DNA of 64,000 nt, from contig NC_009142.1 in the NCBI RefSeq assembly GCF_000062885.1, positions 3,895,584 through 3,959,583 of the forward strand, written 5' to 3'. The stretch comes from Saccharopolyspora erythraea NRRL 2338. Its GTDB lineage: Bacteria > Actinomycetota > Actinomycetes > Mycobacteriales > Pseudonocardiaceae. The position numbers and the translations under genes are program-made. Positions 18,315 through 26,660 of the stretch are shown piece after piece. Positions within the stretch are counted from its first letter, which is position 1. Every line of letters begins with the position of its first letter. Under the pieces are notes generated by a model. The model made no database searches, was not told the origin of the DNA, and saw only the letters and a program-made list of their open reading frames with translations.

Positions 18315-19151
18315 ATGTCCAGCAGCCCTGTTCCCGACCCGGCGCAGTACGCCCGGTTCCGGGAACTCCAGCAGCTCGCGTACTCGGCGGCCGAGGCCGT
18401 CGCGCGCGGACTCGAGCCCGGCGTCACCGAACGGGAGGCGGCCGCGCGGCTGCGGCACCACCTCGTGGAGCGCGGGGTGCAGGACTGGTTCCACACCCCG
18501 TTCGCCTGGTTCGGCGACCGCACCGCCTTCCGCGGGTTCAAGGTGCCGCTGCAGTTCTTCCCGACCCGCAGGCGGCTCGAGGAGGGCATGCCGTTCATCC
18601 TGGACTGCGCACCGGTGCGCGACGGCTACGTCGCCGACATCGGCTACTCGGGATGCCTCGGCGCCAACCGGATCCACGACAAGCTGATGGACGACCTCGC
18701 CGCCTACCGCGAGCTGATCGTCGAGCAGGTTCGGGCCGGGCGCAGGCTCAGCGACATCTACCGCGCCGTGGACGCGCTGATCAGCGAGCAGGGCTACGAC
18801 AACCGGCACCGGGTCTACCCGGGGCGGGTGATCGCCCACCAGGTCGGCATGGTCCGCTCCCGGCTGCCGAGGTTCGTCGCGGCGGGCTTCGGCGTCCGGG
18901 CGCTGCAGACGCTCGCGCAGGACCTCCTCGTCGAGCGCATGCACCACCGCTCACCGCTGTGGGCGGACGGCAGGATCTCCCGGCACCCGGCGACGCCGGG
19001 CATGTGGGCGGTCGAGCCGCACATCGGATTCCGCGGCGTGGGAGTCAAGTTCGAGGAGATCCTCGTGGTCGAGCAGGACGGTGACGCGTTCTGGCTCGAC
19101 GACGACCTCCCGCACGTGCGCCGCAGGCAGGACAGGAAGGTGACGCGATGA
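18315..19151 (+). CDS. M24 family metallopeptidase (Xaa-Pro peptidase-like)
   Basis: A 278-residue pita-bread protein. Metal ligands of the aminopeptidase P class appear in order: Asp in ILDCAPVRDG, Asp in YVADIGYSG, His in VIAHQVGM, Glu in AVEPHIGF and Glu in KFEEILVV. It is shorter than aminopeptidase P and lacks its N-terminal creatinase domain. It overlaps the next gene by 4 bp (ATGA) and heads a four-gene operon with an EphD-like fusion, a metal-dependent hydrolase and a ferredoxin reductase. Its substrate in that context is unclear. The likely promoter gives a leaderless transcript. Confidence 0.85.
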   Translation: MSSSPVPDPAQYARFRELQQLAYSAAEAVARGLEPGVTEREAAARLRHHLVERGVQDWFHTPFAWFGDRTAFRGFKVPLQFFPTRRRLEEGMPFILDCAPVRDGYVADIGYSGCLGANRIHDKLMDDLAAYRELIVEQVRAGRRLSDIYRAVDALISEQGYDNRHRVYPGRVIAHQVGMVRSRLPRFVAAGFGVRALQTLAQDLLVERMHHRSPLWADGRISRHPATPGMWAVEPHIGFRGVGVKFEEILVVEQDGDAFWLDDDLPHVRRRQDRKVTR

Positions 19152-20887
19152 CGCGCCGAGTGGTGACCACCGGCGACGGGCTCTCCCTCGCGGTCTGGGA
19201 GCACGGCGACCCGGACCGGCCGACCGTGGTCGCGGTGCACGGCTACCCCGACGACCACTCGGTGTGGGACGGCGTCGTTCGCGTGCTCGCCGAGCACTAC
19301 CACGTCGTCACCTACGACGTCCGCGGCGCGGGGGAGTCGGACAAGCCCCGTGAGCGGGCGGCCTACCGGCTCGACCGGCTCGTCGGCGACCTCGCCGCGG
19401 TGCTCGACGCGGTGAGCCCGGACCGGCCCGCGCACCTGCTCGCCCACGACTGGGGCTCGATCCAGGCCTGGCAGGCGGTCACCGAGGAGCAGCTCCGGGC
19501 GCGCATCGCCTCGTTCACCTCCATCTCCGGGCCGTGCCTGGACCACGCCGGGGCGTGGATGCGCGGGCAGTGGCGCAGGCCGACGCCCCGCAACCTGCGC
19601 CAGTTGCTCACTCAGCTGGCCTTCTCCGGCTACATCGGTTTCTTCCAGCTGCCGGTCCTGCCGGAGCTGGCCTGGTACAGCGGCGCGATGTCGCGGCTGC
19701 TGTCCACTGTGGAGAAGATGGACCCGGTGGCGGACGGGACCCCGCCGCGGCCGCGGATCGCCGACGGCGTGCGCGGGCTGGAGCTGTACCGGGCGAACAT
19801 GATGCCTCGCCTGTCCGCTCCCCGCGTCCGGCGCACCAGCGTGCCGGTCCAGGTCCTGGCGCCGACCGGCGACCCGTTCGTGAGCACTCCGCTGCAGGCC
19901 GCCGCGGCGCGCTGGGTGCCGGAGATGCGGCTCCGGCGGCTGCCCGGAGGGCACTGGCTGCCCCGCACCCGGCCCGAGCTGATCGCCCGGTGCGCCGCCG
20001 AGCTGGTCGAGAACGTGGAGTCCGGCGCCGAACCGAGGTCGCTGCGGCAGGCCCGGGTGGGTTCGGGCCGGTTCGCCGACCGGCTGGTCGTGATCACCGG
20101 CGCGGGCAGCGGCATCGGGCGCGCGACCGCGCTGGAGCTGGCCGAGCGGGGCGCCGAGATCGTCGCCGCCGACGTCGACGAGAAGGCCGCCGCGCGCACG
20201 GCCGAGCTGGCGGCGCTGCTCGGCCCCGGTGCGACGCCGTACCAGGTCGACGTCTCCGACGGCGAGGCGATGCAACGCTTCGCCGAGGACGTCCGCACCC
20301 GGCTCGGCGTGCCCGACATCGTCGTCAACAACGCCGGGATCGGGATGGCCGGCGCCTTCGCCGACACCACGACCGAGGACTGGGAACGGGTCATCGACGT
20401 CAACCTGTGGGGCGTCATCCACGGCTGCCGCCTGTTCGCGCGGCAGATGACCGAGCGCGGCGAAGGAGGCCGGATCGTCAACATCGCCTCCGCCGCGGCG
20501 TACCTGCCCTCGCGCACGCTGCCCGCCTACTCCACGACCAAGGCCGCGGTGCTGGCGCTGAGCCAGTGCCTGCGCGCCGAGCTGGCATCCGCGGGCATCG
20601 GAATCACGGCGGTCTGCCCGGGGCTGGTCAACACCGGCATCACGTCGACGACCAGGTTCGTCGGCACCGGCGAGGAGGAGCAGGGCAGGCGCAGGCTGGC
20701 CGCGACCGCGCTGTACCGGCGGCGCGGCTTCACCCCGGAGCGGGCCGCGGCGGGCATCGTCCGCGCCATCGAACGGGACGCCGCCGTCGCGCCGATCACC
20801 GCCGAGGCCCGCGCCGGCCTGGTGCTGTCACGGCTGACACCCGGTCTGCTGCGCGCCGCAGCGCGCATCGAGGCGAACCCGAGGTAA
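19148..20887 (+). CDS. Alpha/beta hydrolase - short-chain dehydrogenase fusion (EphD-like)
   Basis: A 579-residue two-domain protein. The N-terminal alpha/beta hydrolase (about 1-290) has VVAVHGYPDDHSVWDGV and nucleophile Asp101 in LLAHDWGSIQAW, as in epoxide hydrolases. The C-terminal SDR domain (about 310-579) has VVITGAGSGIGRATAL, NNAGIG and the catalytic Tyr461/Lys465 in YSTTKAAV. The same fusion is known in mycobacteria as EphD, linked to lipid metabolism. It sits in an operon with a membrane-associated metal hydrolase and a reductase, suggesting a lipid or hydrophobic substrate pathway; the substrate is not known. Confidence 0.88.
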   Translation: MTRRVVTTGDGLSLAVWEHGDPDRPTVVAVHGYPDDHSVWDGVVRVLAEHYHVVTYDVRGAGESDKPRERAAYRLDRLVGDLAAVLDAVSPDRPAHLLAHDWGSIQAWQAVTEEQLRARIASFTSISGPCLDHAGAWMRGQWRRPTPRNLRQLLTQLAFSGYIGFFQLPVLPELAWYSGAMSRLLSTVEKMDPVADGTPPRPRIADGVRGLELYRANMMPRLSAPRVRRTSVPVQVLAPTGDPFVSTPLQAAAARWVPEMRLRRLPGGHWLPRTRPELIARCAAELVENVESGAEPRSLRQARVGSGRFADRLVVITGAGSGIGRATALELAERGAEIVAADVDEKAAARTAELAALLGPGATPYQVDVSDGEAMQRFAEDVRTRLGVPDIVVNNAGIGMAGAFADTTTEDWERVIDVNLWGVIHGCRLFARQMTERGEGGRIVNIASAAAYLPSRTLPAYSTTKAAVLALSQCLRAELASAGIGITAVCPGLVNTGITSTTRFVGTGEEEQGRRRLAATALYRRRGFTPERAAAGIVRAIERDAAVAPITAEARAGLVLSRLTPGLLRAAARIEANPR

Positions 20888-20900
20888 GGGAGGAACAGCG

Positions 20901-21794
20901 ATGTCCGATCAGGACCGGCACCTCGACCCCGGTGAGCCGGACCGGGTCGCGCTGCACGCCCGCGACGTCGATTTCGACTGGGCGGACCTGCCGATGCACT
21001 GGATCCCCGGCGAGCCCTTCGCCACCCACATGATCAACGTGCTGCACCTGCTGCTGCCCGAGGGCGAGCGGTGGTTCGTCGAGGTGTTCAAGCAGGCGCT
21101 GCCGCTCATCAGGGACGAGCACCTGCTGGAGGACGTGCGGGGCTTCATCGGCCAGGAGGCCGTGCACGCCGAGTCCCACCAGGGCGTCATCGACCACTTC
21201 GACGCCCACGGCCTGGACACCACCCGCTACGTCGAGCAGGTCACCTGGATGTTCCGCAAGGTGCTCGGCGACCGCCCGTACGAGGGGGAGCGGCGGGAGG
21301 AGTGGCTGGTCGAGCGGCTGGCGCTGGTCGCGGCCATCGAGCACTTCACCGCCTTCCTCGGGCAGTGGATCCTCGACGCCGACGCGCTCGACGAGGCCGG
21401 CGCCGACCCGACGATGCTGGACCTGCTGCGCTGGCACGGAGCGGAGGAGGTCGAGCACCGGTCGGTGGCCTACGACCTCTACATGCACGTGGACGGCCGG
21501 TACGGGCGCCGGGCGCGGGCGATGGTGATCGCCGGGTTCGCGCTGTTCGTGCTGTGGACGCGGGGAGTGCGGTACCTGATGCGCCACGACCCGGTGCTGC
21601 GCGGTTCGCGCAAGGCGCGCTGGCGCGACCTGATCCGCTCCGGCCGGCTGGGCATCACGCCGTCGCTGTGGCAGCTTCTGCGTGCGTTCCCGGCGTTCTT
21701 CCGCCGCTCCTACCACCCCTCGCAGCACGGGTCGACCAGCCAGGCGATCGCCTACCTGGCCAAGTCGCCCGCGGCCCAGGCCGCCGAGCACTGA
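20901..21794 (+). CDS. Metal-dependent hydrolase family protein (PF10118-like)
   Basis: A 297-residue protein with DLPMHWIPGEPFATHMINVLHLLLPEGERWFVEV near the start. It has a set of His/Glu motifs: FIGQEAVHAESHQGVIDHF, AAIEHFTAFLG and WHGAEEVEHRSVAYDLY, typical of the family called predicted metal-dependent hydrolase. A hydrophobic stretch (VIAGFALFVLWTRGVRYLM) may touch the membrane. GGGAGG sits 8 bp before the ATG. The gene is followed by a TGATG overlap with the reductase, so the reductase may supply electrons to this di-metal protein (inference). Confidence 0.82.
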   Translation: MSDQDRHLDPGEPDRVALHARDVDFDWADLPMHWIPGEPFATHMINVLHLLLPEGERWFVEVFKQALPLIRDEHLLEDVRGFIGQEAVHAESHQGVIDHFDAHGLDTTRYVEQVTWMFRKVLGDRPYEGERREEWLVERLALVAAIEHFTAFLGQWILDADALDEAGADPTMLDLLRWHGAEEVEHRSVAYDLYMHVDGRYGRRARAMVIAGFALFVLWTRGVRYLMRHDPVLRGSRKARWRDLIRSGRLGITPSLWQLLRAFPAFFRRSYHPSQHGSTSQAIAYLAKSPAAQAAEH

Positions 21795-22876
21795 TGGACG
21801 CCACGTTCGGCGGCGAGGTCCCGCCGCACCTGCACACCGGGCGCGGCGCGGACCCGTTCCTGCGGTTCCTCGCCCGCGCCTCGGCGGGACTGGAATGGCT
21901 CAACCGGCGCGGTTCGCGGCGCAGGCCGCCGGTGGTGGCCGTCGACCGGGATCTGCGCGTGGTCGTCGACCGGGTCCGCGCCGAGGCCGAGGAGGTGGTC
22001 AGCCTCCGGCTCCGGGCGGCCGACGGCTCGGCGCTTCCCGCATGGCAGCCGGGCGCGCACCTCGACGTCGTGCTGCCGTCGGGCCGGATCCGCCAGTACT
22101 CGCTGTGCGGCAGCACCGCCGACCGCCACCACTACCGCGTCGCCGTCCGGCGGATCGCAGACGGCGGCGGTGGGTCCCGCGAGGTCCACGACGAACTGGG
22201 GGAGGGCAGCGCGCTGGTGGTCCGCGGGCCGCGCAACGCCTTCCCCTTCGTCACCGCCGCGCGCTACCTGTTCGTGGCCGGCGGCATCGGGATCACCCCG
22301 ATCCTGCCGATGGTGCGCACCGCCGCGGCTCGCGGCGCCGACTGGCGGCTTGTCTACACCGGACGGTCGCGGGACTCGATGCCCTTCCTGGACGAGCTCG
22401 CCGCGCTCGACCCCGCGCGGGTGTGGATCCGCCCCGACCGCGAGTACGGCGTGCCCGCCTCCGGCAGCGAGTTGCTGGAGCACGCCCCCTCCGACCCGGC
22501 GATCTACTGCTGCGGGCCTACACCCATGATCACCGGGGTGCGGATCGACGCCCGGCGCACCGGGCAGTGCGCGGTGCACTGGGAGCGGTTCTCGGCTCCA
22601 CCGGTCGTCGACGGCAGGCCGTTCCAGGTGGAGCTGGCAACCGACGGCCGGGTCCTGGACGTGCCCGCCGACCGCTCGGCCCTCGACGTGATCCGCGAGC
22701 TCCGCCCGCAGGTCGCCTATTCCTGCCGTCAGGGATTCTGCGGCACCTGCCGGGTCGAGGTCGTCTCCGGCGCGGTCGAGCACCGCGACCACGTGCTGAC
22801 CGACGACGAGCGCGGCGGGCACATGATGATCTGCGTGTCCCGAGCCCGCGGCGACCGCCTGGTGGTGGACCTGTAG
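21794..22876 (+). CDS. Ferredoxin reductase (PDR/VanB-type oxidoreductase)
   Basis: A 360-residue reductase. It has a flavin domain (VLPSGRIRQYSLCG near residue 100), an NAD-binding domain (FVAGGIGITPILPMV, IYCCGPTPMI), and a C-terminal 2Fe-2S domain (YSCRQGFCGTCRVEV with the last Cys in MMICVSRA). This domain order is that of phthalate dioxygenase reductase-type proteins. It is translationally coupled to the preceding di-metal protein, the likely electron acceptor. Last gene of the operon and convergent with the CGNR gene. Confidence 0.87.
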   Translation: MDATFGGEVPPHLHTGRGADPFLRFLARASAGLEWLNRRGSRRRPPVVAVDRDLRVVVDRVRAEAEEVVSLRLRAADGSALPAWQPGAHLDVVLPSGRIRQYSLCGSTADRHHYRVAVRRIADGGGGSREVHDELGEGSALVVRGPRNAFPFVTAARYLFVAGGIGITPILPMVRTAAARGADWRLVYTGRSRDSMPFLDELAALDPARVWIRPDREYGVPASGSELLEHAPSDPAIYCCGPTPMITGVRIDARRTGQCAVHWERFSAPPVVDGRPFQVELATDGRVLDVPADRSALDVIRELRPQVAYSCRQGFCGTCRVEVVSGAVEHRDHVLTDDERGGHMMICVSRARGDRLVVDL

Positions 22877-22896
22877 TTCGCGGCCGGGCCCGAGCC

Positions 22897-23484
22897 TCAG
22901 CCGCGCTCCTGCCTGCGCCGGCGGTAGGACCGCGTCTTCATCCGGTTCCCGCAGCCGCTGCTCGCGCACCAGCGCCCGTTGCGGGGCTTGGAGTGGTCGT
23001 AGAAGACGTTCCGGCAGTTGTCGGCCGCGCACATCTTGATCCGGGCCCACGTCCCGTCGATGCTCGCGCGGACGGCGTCGGCGAGCAGCCGGGCGAGTGC
23101 GCCGCGCACGCCGTCCTGGACGGGCCGCAGGCCAACGCCGCCGTCGTCGCCGACCACGGCGCGCAGCGGGAGCTCCCGGCCGAGTTCTGCCATCGCGTCT
23201 TCGGGCGGGCTTTCGCGGGTCCGGTTGGCGTCCGCGCAGTCCCGCAGCACCTCGCGCAGCCGCAGCGCGATCCGGAAGTCGGTCGCGTCGGCGTTCGTGC
23301 CGGGCGGCACCAGGTCGCGAGCGGAGAGCCAGCCGGCCAGTTCGGCGGGTGAGGTCAGCTCGTCGTACGGGGTCAGCCCGCCGAAGGTGCGCTCGTCGAG
23401 CGTGTTGAGGAAGTCGAAGAGCACCACCCGCGCCTCTGGCACCTGGTGGTGCTCGGACCAGCGGATTCCGTGTCCGGGCGGCAT
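22897..23484 (-). CDS. CGNR zinc finger domain regulator
   Basis: A 195-residue protein of the ABATE/CGNR class. The N-terminal half contains LFDFLNTLDERT and a helical region. The C-terminal zinc finger is KMCAADNCRNVFYDHSKPRNGRWCASSGCGNRMKTRSYRRRR, with the Cys pairs and the CGNR motif intact. The family is thought to act in transcription control. GGAGG precedes the ATG. It is divergent from the oxidoreductase gene, with a strong dyad between them, so it may regulate that gene and itself. Confidence 0.85.
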   Translation of the reverse strand: MPPGHGIRWSEHHQVPEARVVLFDFLNTLDERTFGGLTPYDELTSPAELAGWLSARDLVPPGTNADATDFRIALRLREVLRDCADANRTRESPPEDAMAELGRELPLRAVVGDDGGVGLRPVQDGVRGALARLLADAVRASIDGTWARIKMCAADNCRNVFYDHSKPRNGRWCASSGCGNRMKTRSYRRRRQERG

Positions 23485-23511
23485 GGGCGACCTCCTTCCG
23501 CGATGCTAGCT

Positions 23512-23540
23512 GACACCAGCATACGCGGTTTGCTAGTGTC
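23512..23540. promoter_or_regulatory. Dyad operator between the CGNR gene and the oxidoreductase
   Basis: GACACCAGCA and TGCTAGTGTC form an inverted repeat with one mismatch and a 9-bp spacer. It is 28 bp upstream of the CGNR start and about 200 bp before the oxidoreductase start. Confidence 0.5.
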
Positions 23541-23737
23541 GCAATTATTCGATCAGAGCCGGCCTCGCGCCGCGCCTGCTACGCCGCCCCGGCGCGGGTC
23601 GTTCGCGGCGGGCGCGCTGGTGGTCGTGCTCCTCGGCTGCGGGCCGGGAGAGCGGTCCCGCCTGCGGCCCTCCTCGTCCCGGCAGGTCGCGCCGGGAGCA
23701 GCGAAGTGCGAGAACGACAACGAAGAAGGGAAGTCCG

Positions 23738-24616
23738 ATGTCGACCGAACGTGGGCGCACCGTGGCGGTGCTGGGCACCGGCATCATCGGCGCCGCCGTT
23801 GCGCGCAACCTCGCCCGGGCCTCGTTCGACGTGCGGGTCTGGAACCGCACGCGCTCGAAGGCCGAACCGCTGACCGACGCGGGTGCGGTCGTCGCGGCCA
23901 CCCCGGCGGATGCCGTCCGGGGAGCGGAAATCGTGCTGACCGCGCTCAACGACGGACCTCGGGTGCTGGAGGCGGTCGAGGCCGCCGCGCCCGGCCTGGC
24001 CGAGGGCACCGTCTGGGCTCAGCTCAGCACCGTCGGCGTCGACGCGGTGGGGCCGCTGGCGGCGTTCGCCGAGAAGCACGGCCTGGTCTTCGTCGACTCG
24101 CCGGTCGTGGGAACCCGCCAGCCGGCCGAGCAGGGCCAGTTGGTGGTGATGGCCTCGGGGCCGGAGCCGGTGCGCGAGGCTTTGCGTCCGGTGTTCGAGG
24201 TGATCGGCAAGCGCACGCTGTGGGTCTCCGACGACGGTGCGGGCGGGGCGAGCTCCCGGCTCAAGCTCGCGCTGATGAGCTGGGCGTTCGCGCTGACCCA
24301 CGGCACCGCGGAGTCGCTGGCCATCGCCGAGGGCCTGGGCGTCGATCCCCGACAGGTCCTCGACGTGATCGCGGGTGGTCCTATGGACAACGCCTACCTG
24401 CAGCTCAAGGGTGCGGCGATCCTCGGCGAGGACTACACGCCGAGCTTCACCGTCGACAACGCCGAGAAGGACTCGCGGCTGATCGTGGAAGCCGCCGAGC
24501 AGGCCGGTGTCCGGGCCGACCTGGTGGAGGCGGGCCTGCGGCGCTACCGCAGGGCGGCCGAGGCCGGGCACGGCGGCAAGGACATGGCCGCCAGCTACCT
24601 GGCGAGCTTCGGATGA
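23738..24616 (+). CDS. NAD(P)-dependent oxidoreductase, beta-hydroxyacid dehydrogenase family
   Basis: A 292-residue protein. The Rossmann motif VAVLGTGIIGAAVARNLARA is at the N-terminus, the substrate loop is VDSPVVGTRQPAEQGQLVVM, and the catalytic Lys lies in SRLKLALMSWAFALTHGTAE. The C-terminal helical domain ends GGKDMAASYLASFG. These are features of the 3-hydroxyisobutyrate / 6-phosphogluconate dehydrogenase family; the particular acid cannot be told. AAGAAGGGAAG precedes the ATG at 23738. A 16-bp hairpin terminator follows. Confidence 0.88.
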   Translation: MSTERGRTVAVLGTGIIGAAVARNLARASFDVRVWNRTRSKAEPLTDAGAVVAATPADAVRGAEIVLTALNDGPRVLEAVEAAAPGLAEGTVWAQLSTVGVDAVGPLAAFAEKHGLVFVDSPVVGTRQPAEQGQLVVMASGPEPVREALRPVFEVIGKRTLWVSDDGAGGASSRLKLALMSWAFALTHGTAESLAIAEGLGVDPRQVLDVIAGGPMDNAYLQLKGAAILGEDYTPSFTVDNAEKDSRLIVEAAEQAGVRADLVEAGLRRYRRAAEAGHGGKDMAASYLASFG

Positions 24617-24619
24617 CCG

Positions 24620-24658
24620 GCGGGCCGGCGGGATCACCCTGCGATCCCGCCGGCCCGC
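24620..24658. terminator. Strong 16-bp hairpin between the oxidoreductase and selC
   Basis: A perfect GC-rich inverted repeat (GGGCCGGCGGGATC type arms, 7-nt loop) starts immediately after the oxidoreductase stop and ends 5 bp before the 3' end of tRNA-Sec. It probably terminates both convergent transcripts. Confidence 0.65.
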
Positions 24659-24663
24659 GGAGC

Positions 24664-24759
24664 TGGCGGAGGCGGACGGGAATCGAACCCGCCTGACCGA
24701 GATGCCCGGCCACGTCGGTTTTGAAGACCGCGGGGTCCACCAGGAGCCCTTACGCCTCC
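24664..24759 (-). tRNA. selC: tRNA-Sec (anticodon UCA)
   Basis: The minus strand reads GGAGGCGTAAGGGCTCC at the 5' end. The anticodon loop is CTTCAAA within CGGT/ACCG, with TCA pairing to plus-strand TGA at 24722-24724. A long variable arm (GGCCG...CGGTC), a T arm GCGGG-TTCGATT-CCCGT, acceptor CCGCCTCC, discriminator G and an encoded CCA complete the 96-nt gene. The long variable arm, UCA anticodon and extended acceptor/T stack are specific to bacterial tRNA-Sec. The eighth acceptor pair is a mismatch as I align it. A TATGCT -10-like box lies at 24767-24772. Confidence 0.95.
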
Positions 24760-24892
24760 GCCGCCGAGCATATGAGCTGCCGCGCCGCCGCGTCGGAGCG
24801 GGCCTTCCACAGAGGCCGGACGCCGCCGGAAATCCGCTCAGGAGACGTGATCATTTGTCGTAGGCTCGTGCTGGGAGAAGAGGGGGCACCTG

Positions 24893-25519
24893 GTGCACAC
24901 CGATCAATTCGTCGAGATCAACTCCGAAGCCGAGATGCGCGAGCTCGTCGGCCCGCCGTTGCGGCGGGCGGTGGACAAGACCCGGCCCGCGCTGCACGAG
25001 CTGGACCGCCAGTGGCTGGCGGAGTCGCCGTTCTGCCTGATCGCGACCTCCGGGGCGGACGGCTCGTGCGACGTCTCGCCCAAGGGCGACCCGGCCGGTT
25101 TCACCGTGGTGCTCGACGACCGCACTATCGCCATCCCCGACCGCAAGGGCAACCGCCGCGTCGACGGGTTCCGCAACGTGCTGGCCAACCCGCACGTCGG
25201 GCTCATCTACCTGCTGCCGGGCCGCGGTGACACGCTGCGCGTCAACGGCAGGGCGAGGCTCCTGCGCGACGCGCCGTTCTTCGACCGGATGGCGGTCGAG
25301 GGAGTCCGCCCGTCGCTGGCGCTGCTGGTGGAGATCGACGAGGTGTTCCACCACTGCTCCAAGGCGTTCCTGCGCTCCGGCCTGTGGAAGCAGGAGACCT
25401 GGAACGGCGAGTCCGTGCCGTCCCGCGCCCGGATCGCCAAGGCGCTGGAGACACCGGACCTCTCGCTGGAGGAACTCGAGCGCTACTACGGCCCGGACTA
25501 CGCCAGGAACCTGTACTGA
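24893..25519 (+). CDS. PPOX-class flavoprotein (pyridoxamine 5'-phosphate oxidase family)
   Basis: A 208-residue split-barrel protein. Family features include SPFCLIATSGADGSCDVSPKGDPAGFT, IAIPDRKGNRRVDGFRNVLANPHVGLIYLLPG (FMN phosphate region) and a C-terminal HHCSKAFLRSGLWKQETW. It belongs to the FMN-binding group of PPOX-type proteins of unknown reaction. The GTG at 24893 follows GAAGAGGGGG. It lies 45 bp upstream of selD on the same strand, between selC and selD, but no selenium role is established. Confidence 0.85.
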   Translation: MHTDQFVEINSEAEMRELVGPPLRRAVDKTRPALHELDRQWLAESPFCLIATSGADGSCDVSPKGDPAGFTVVLDDRTIAIPDRKGNRRVDGFRNVLANPHVGLIYLLPGRGDTLRVNGRARLLRDAPFFDRMAVEGVRPSLALLVEIDEVFHHCSKAFLRSGLWKQETWNGESVPSRARIAKALETPDLSLEELERYYGPDYARNLY

Positions 25520-25564
25520 GCGATCAGCGATGCGCCGTGGGCCCGCGGCGAATAGCGTCGGGGC

Positions 25565-26560
25565 ATGGACCTCGAAGCTGCGACCACGCACCGGCTCACG
25601 CAGTACGCGCACGGCGGCGGCTGCGCCTGCAAGATCCCGCCGGGCGAGCTCGAAGCCATGGTCTCGGGCCTGGCCGAGCCGCACCCGGAGCTGCTGGTCG
25701 GACTGGACGGCGGTGACGACGCCGCGGCCGTGCGTATCGGCGTGGACGGGGCCGTGCTGAGCACGGCGGACTTCTTCACCCCCGTCGTCGACGACGCCTA
25801 CGACTGGGGGCGGATCGCCGCGGCCAACGCGCTCTCCGACATCTACGCCATGGGAGGGCGTCCGGTCCTGGCGATCAACCTGCTCTGCTGGCCCAGGGAC
25901 GTGCTGCCGGTCGAGCTGGCGCGTGAGGTGCTGCGCGGCGGCGCCGACGTCGCCCGGGCGGCGGGCTGCCCGGTCGCGGGCGGGCACAGCGTCGACGACC
26001 CCGAACCCAAGTACGGCATGGCGGTGACCGGACTGTGCGATCCGGACGCGCTGCTGCGCAACGACGCCGGGCGCCCGGGGCTGCCGCTGTCGCTGACCAA
26101 GCCGCTGGGGATCGGTGTGCTCAACACGCGGCACAAGGCGACGGGTGAGGTCTTCCCGCAGGCGGTCGAGGCGATGACGACGCTCAACGCGAAGGCCGCC
26201 GCCGACGCGGTGGCGGCCGGGGTGCGCTGTGCGACCGACGTGACCGGCTTCGGGCTGCTCGGCCACCTGTTCAAGCTGGCCAGGGCCAGCGGGGTGTCGG
26301 CGGTGGTCGACGCCGCGGCCGTGCCGTACCTGCCCGGTGCGCGCGGGGCGCTGCGCGACGGCTACGTCAGCGGCGGCACCAAGCGCAACCTTGACTGGGT
26401 GCGCCCGCACACCGACCTGTCGGCGGTCGACGAGGACGAGGCGCTGCTGCTGGCCGACGCGCAGACCTCGGGAGGTCTGCTGGTCGCCGGTGAGGTCCCG
26501 GGTGCTCCGGTCGTCGGCGAGCTGGTGCCGCGCGGCGGGCACGTCGTCACGATTCGCTGA
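25565..26560 (+). CDS. selD: Selenide, water dikinase SelD
   Basis: A 331-residue enzyme making selenophosphate from selenide and ATP. The catalytic loop reads YAHGGGCACKIPPGEL, with Cys20 at the Sec/Cys position, Cys22 and the essential Lys23. Other motifs are VGLDGGDDAAAVRIG, STADFFTPVVDDAYDWGRIAA, ANALSDIYAMGG and CATDVTGFGLLGHL. It uses Cys, so it needs no UGA decoding itself. A TAGCGT box 6 nt before the ATG suggests a leaderless start. The formate dehydrogenase follows 100 bp downstream. Confidence 0.97.
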   Translation: MDLEAATTHRLTQYAHGGGCACKIPPGELEAMVSGLAEPHPELLVGLDGGDDAAAVRIGVDGAVLSTADFFTPVVDDAYDWGRIAAANALSDIYAMGGRPVLAINLLCWPRDVLPVELAREVLRGGADVARAAGCPVAGGHSVDDPEPKYGMAVTGLCDPDALLRNDAGRPGLPLSLTKPLGIGVLNTRHKATGEVFPQAVEAMTTLNAKAAADAVAAGVRCATDVTGFGLLGHLFKLARASGVSAVVDAAAVPYLPGARGALRDGYVSGGTKRNLDWVRPHTDLSAVDEDEALLLADAQTSGGLLVAGEVPGAPVVGELVPRGGHVVTIR

Positions 26561-26660
26561 GCGGCGCCCGACCTGCGATCACGGAATCCGTCCCCTCCTC
26601 GCGTTGCGAGCGGTGGGAGGTGGTGGTCTCCTGGAGATCAAGCGGTTCGAGGAGTGGTAC

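Noticed and set aside
24893-25519. PPOX protein as a selenium-pathway enzyme
   Set aside because: Only proximity supports this; the family has no known selenium function, so it is listed as a neighbour only.
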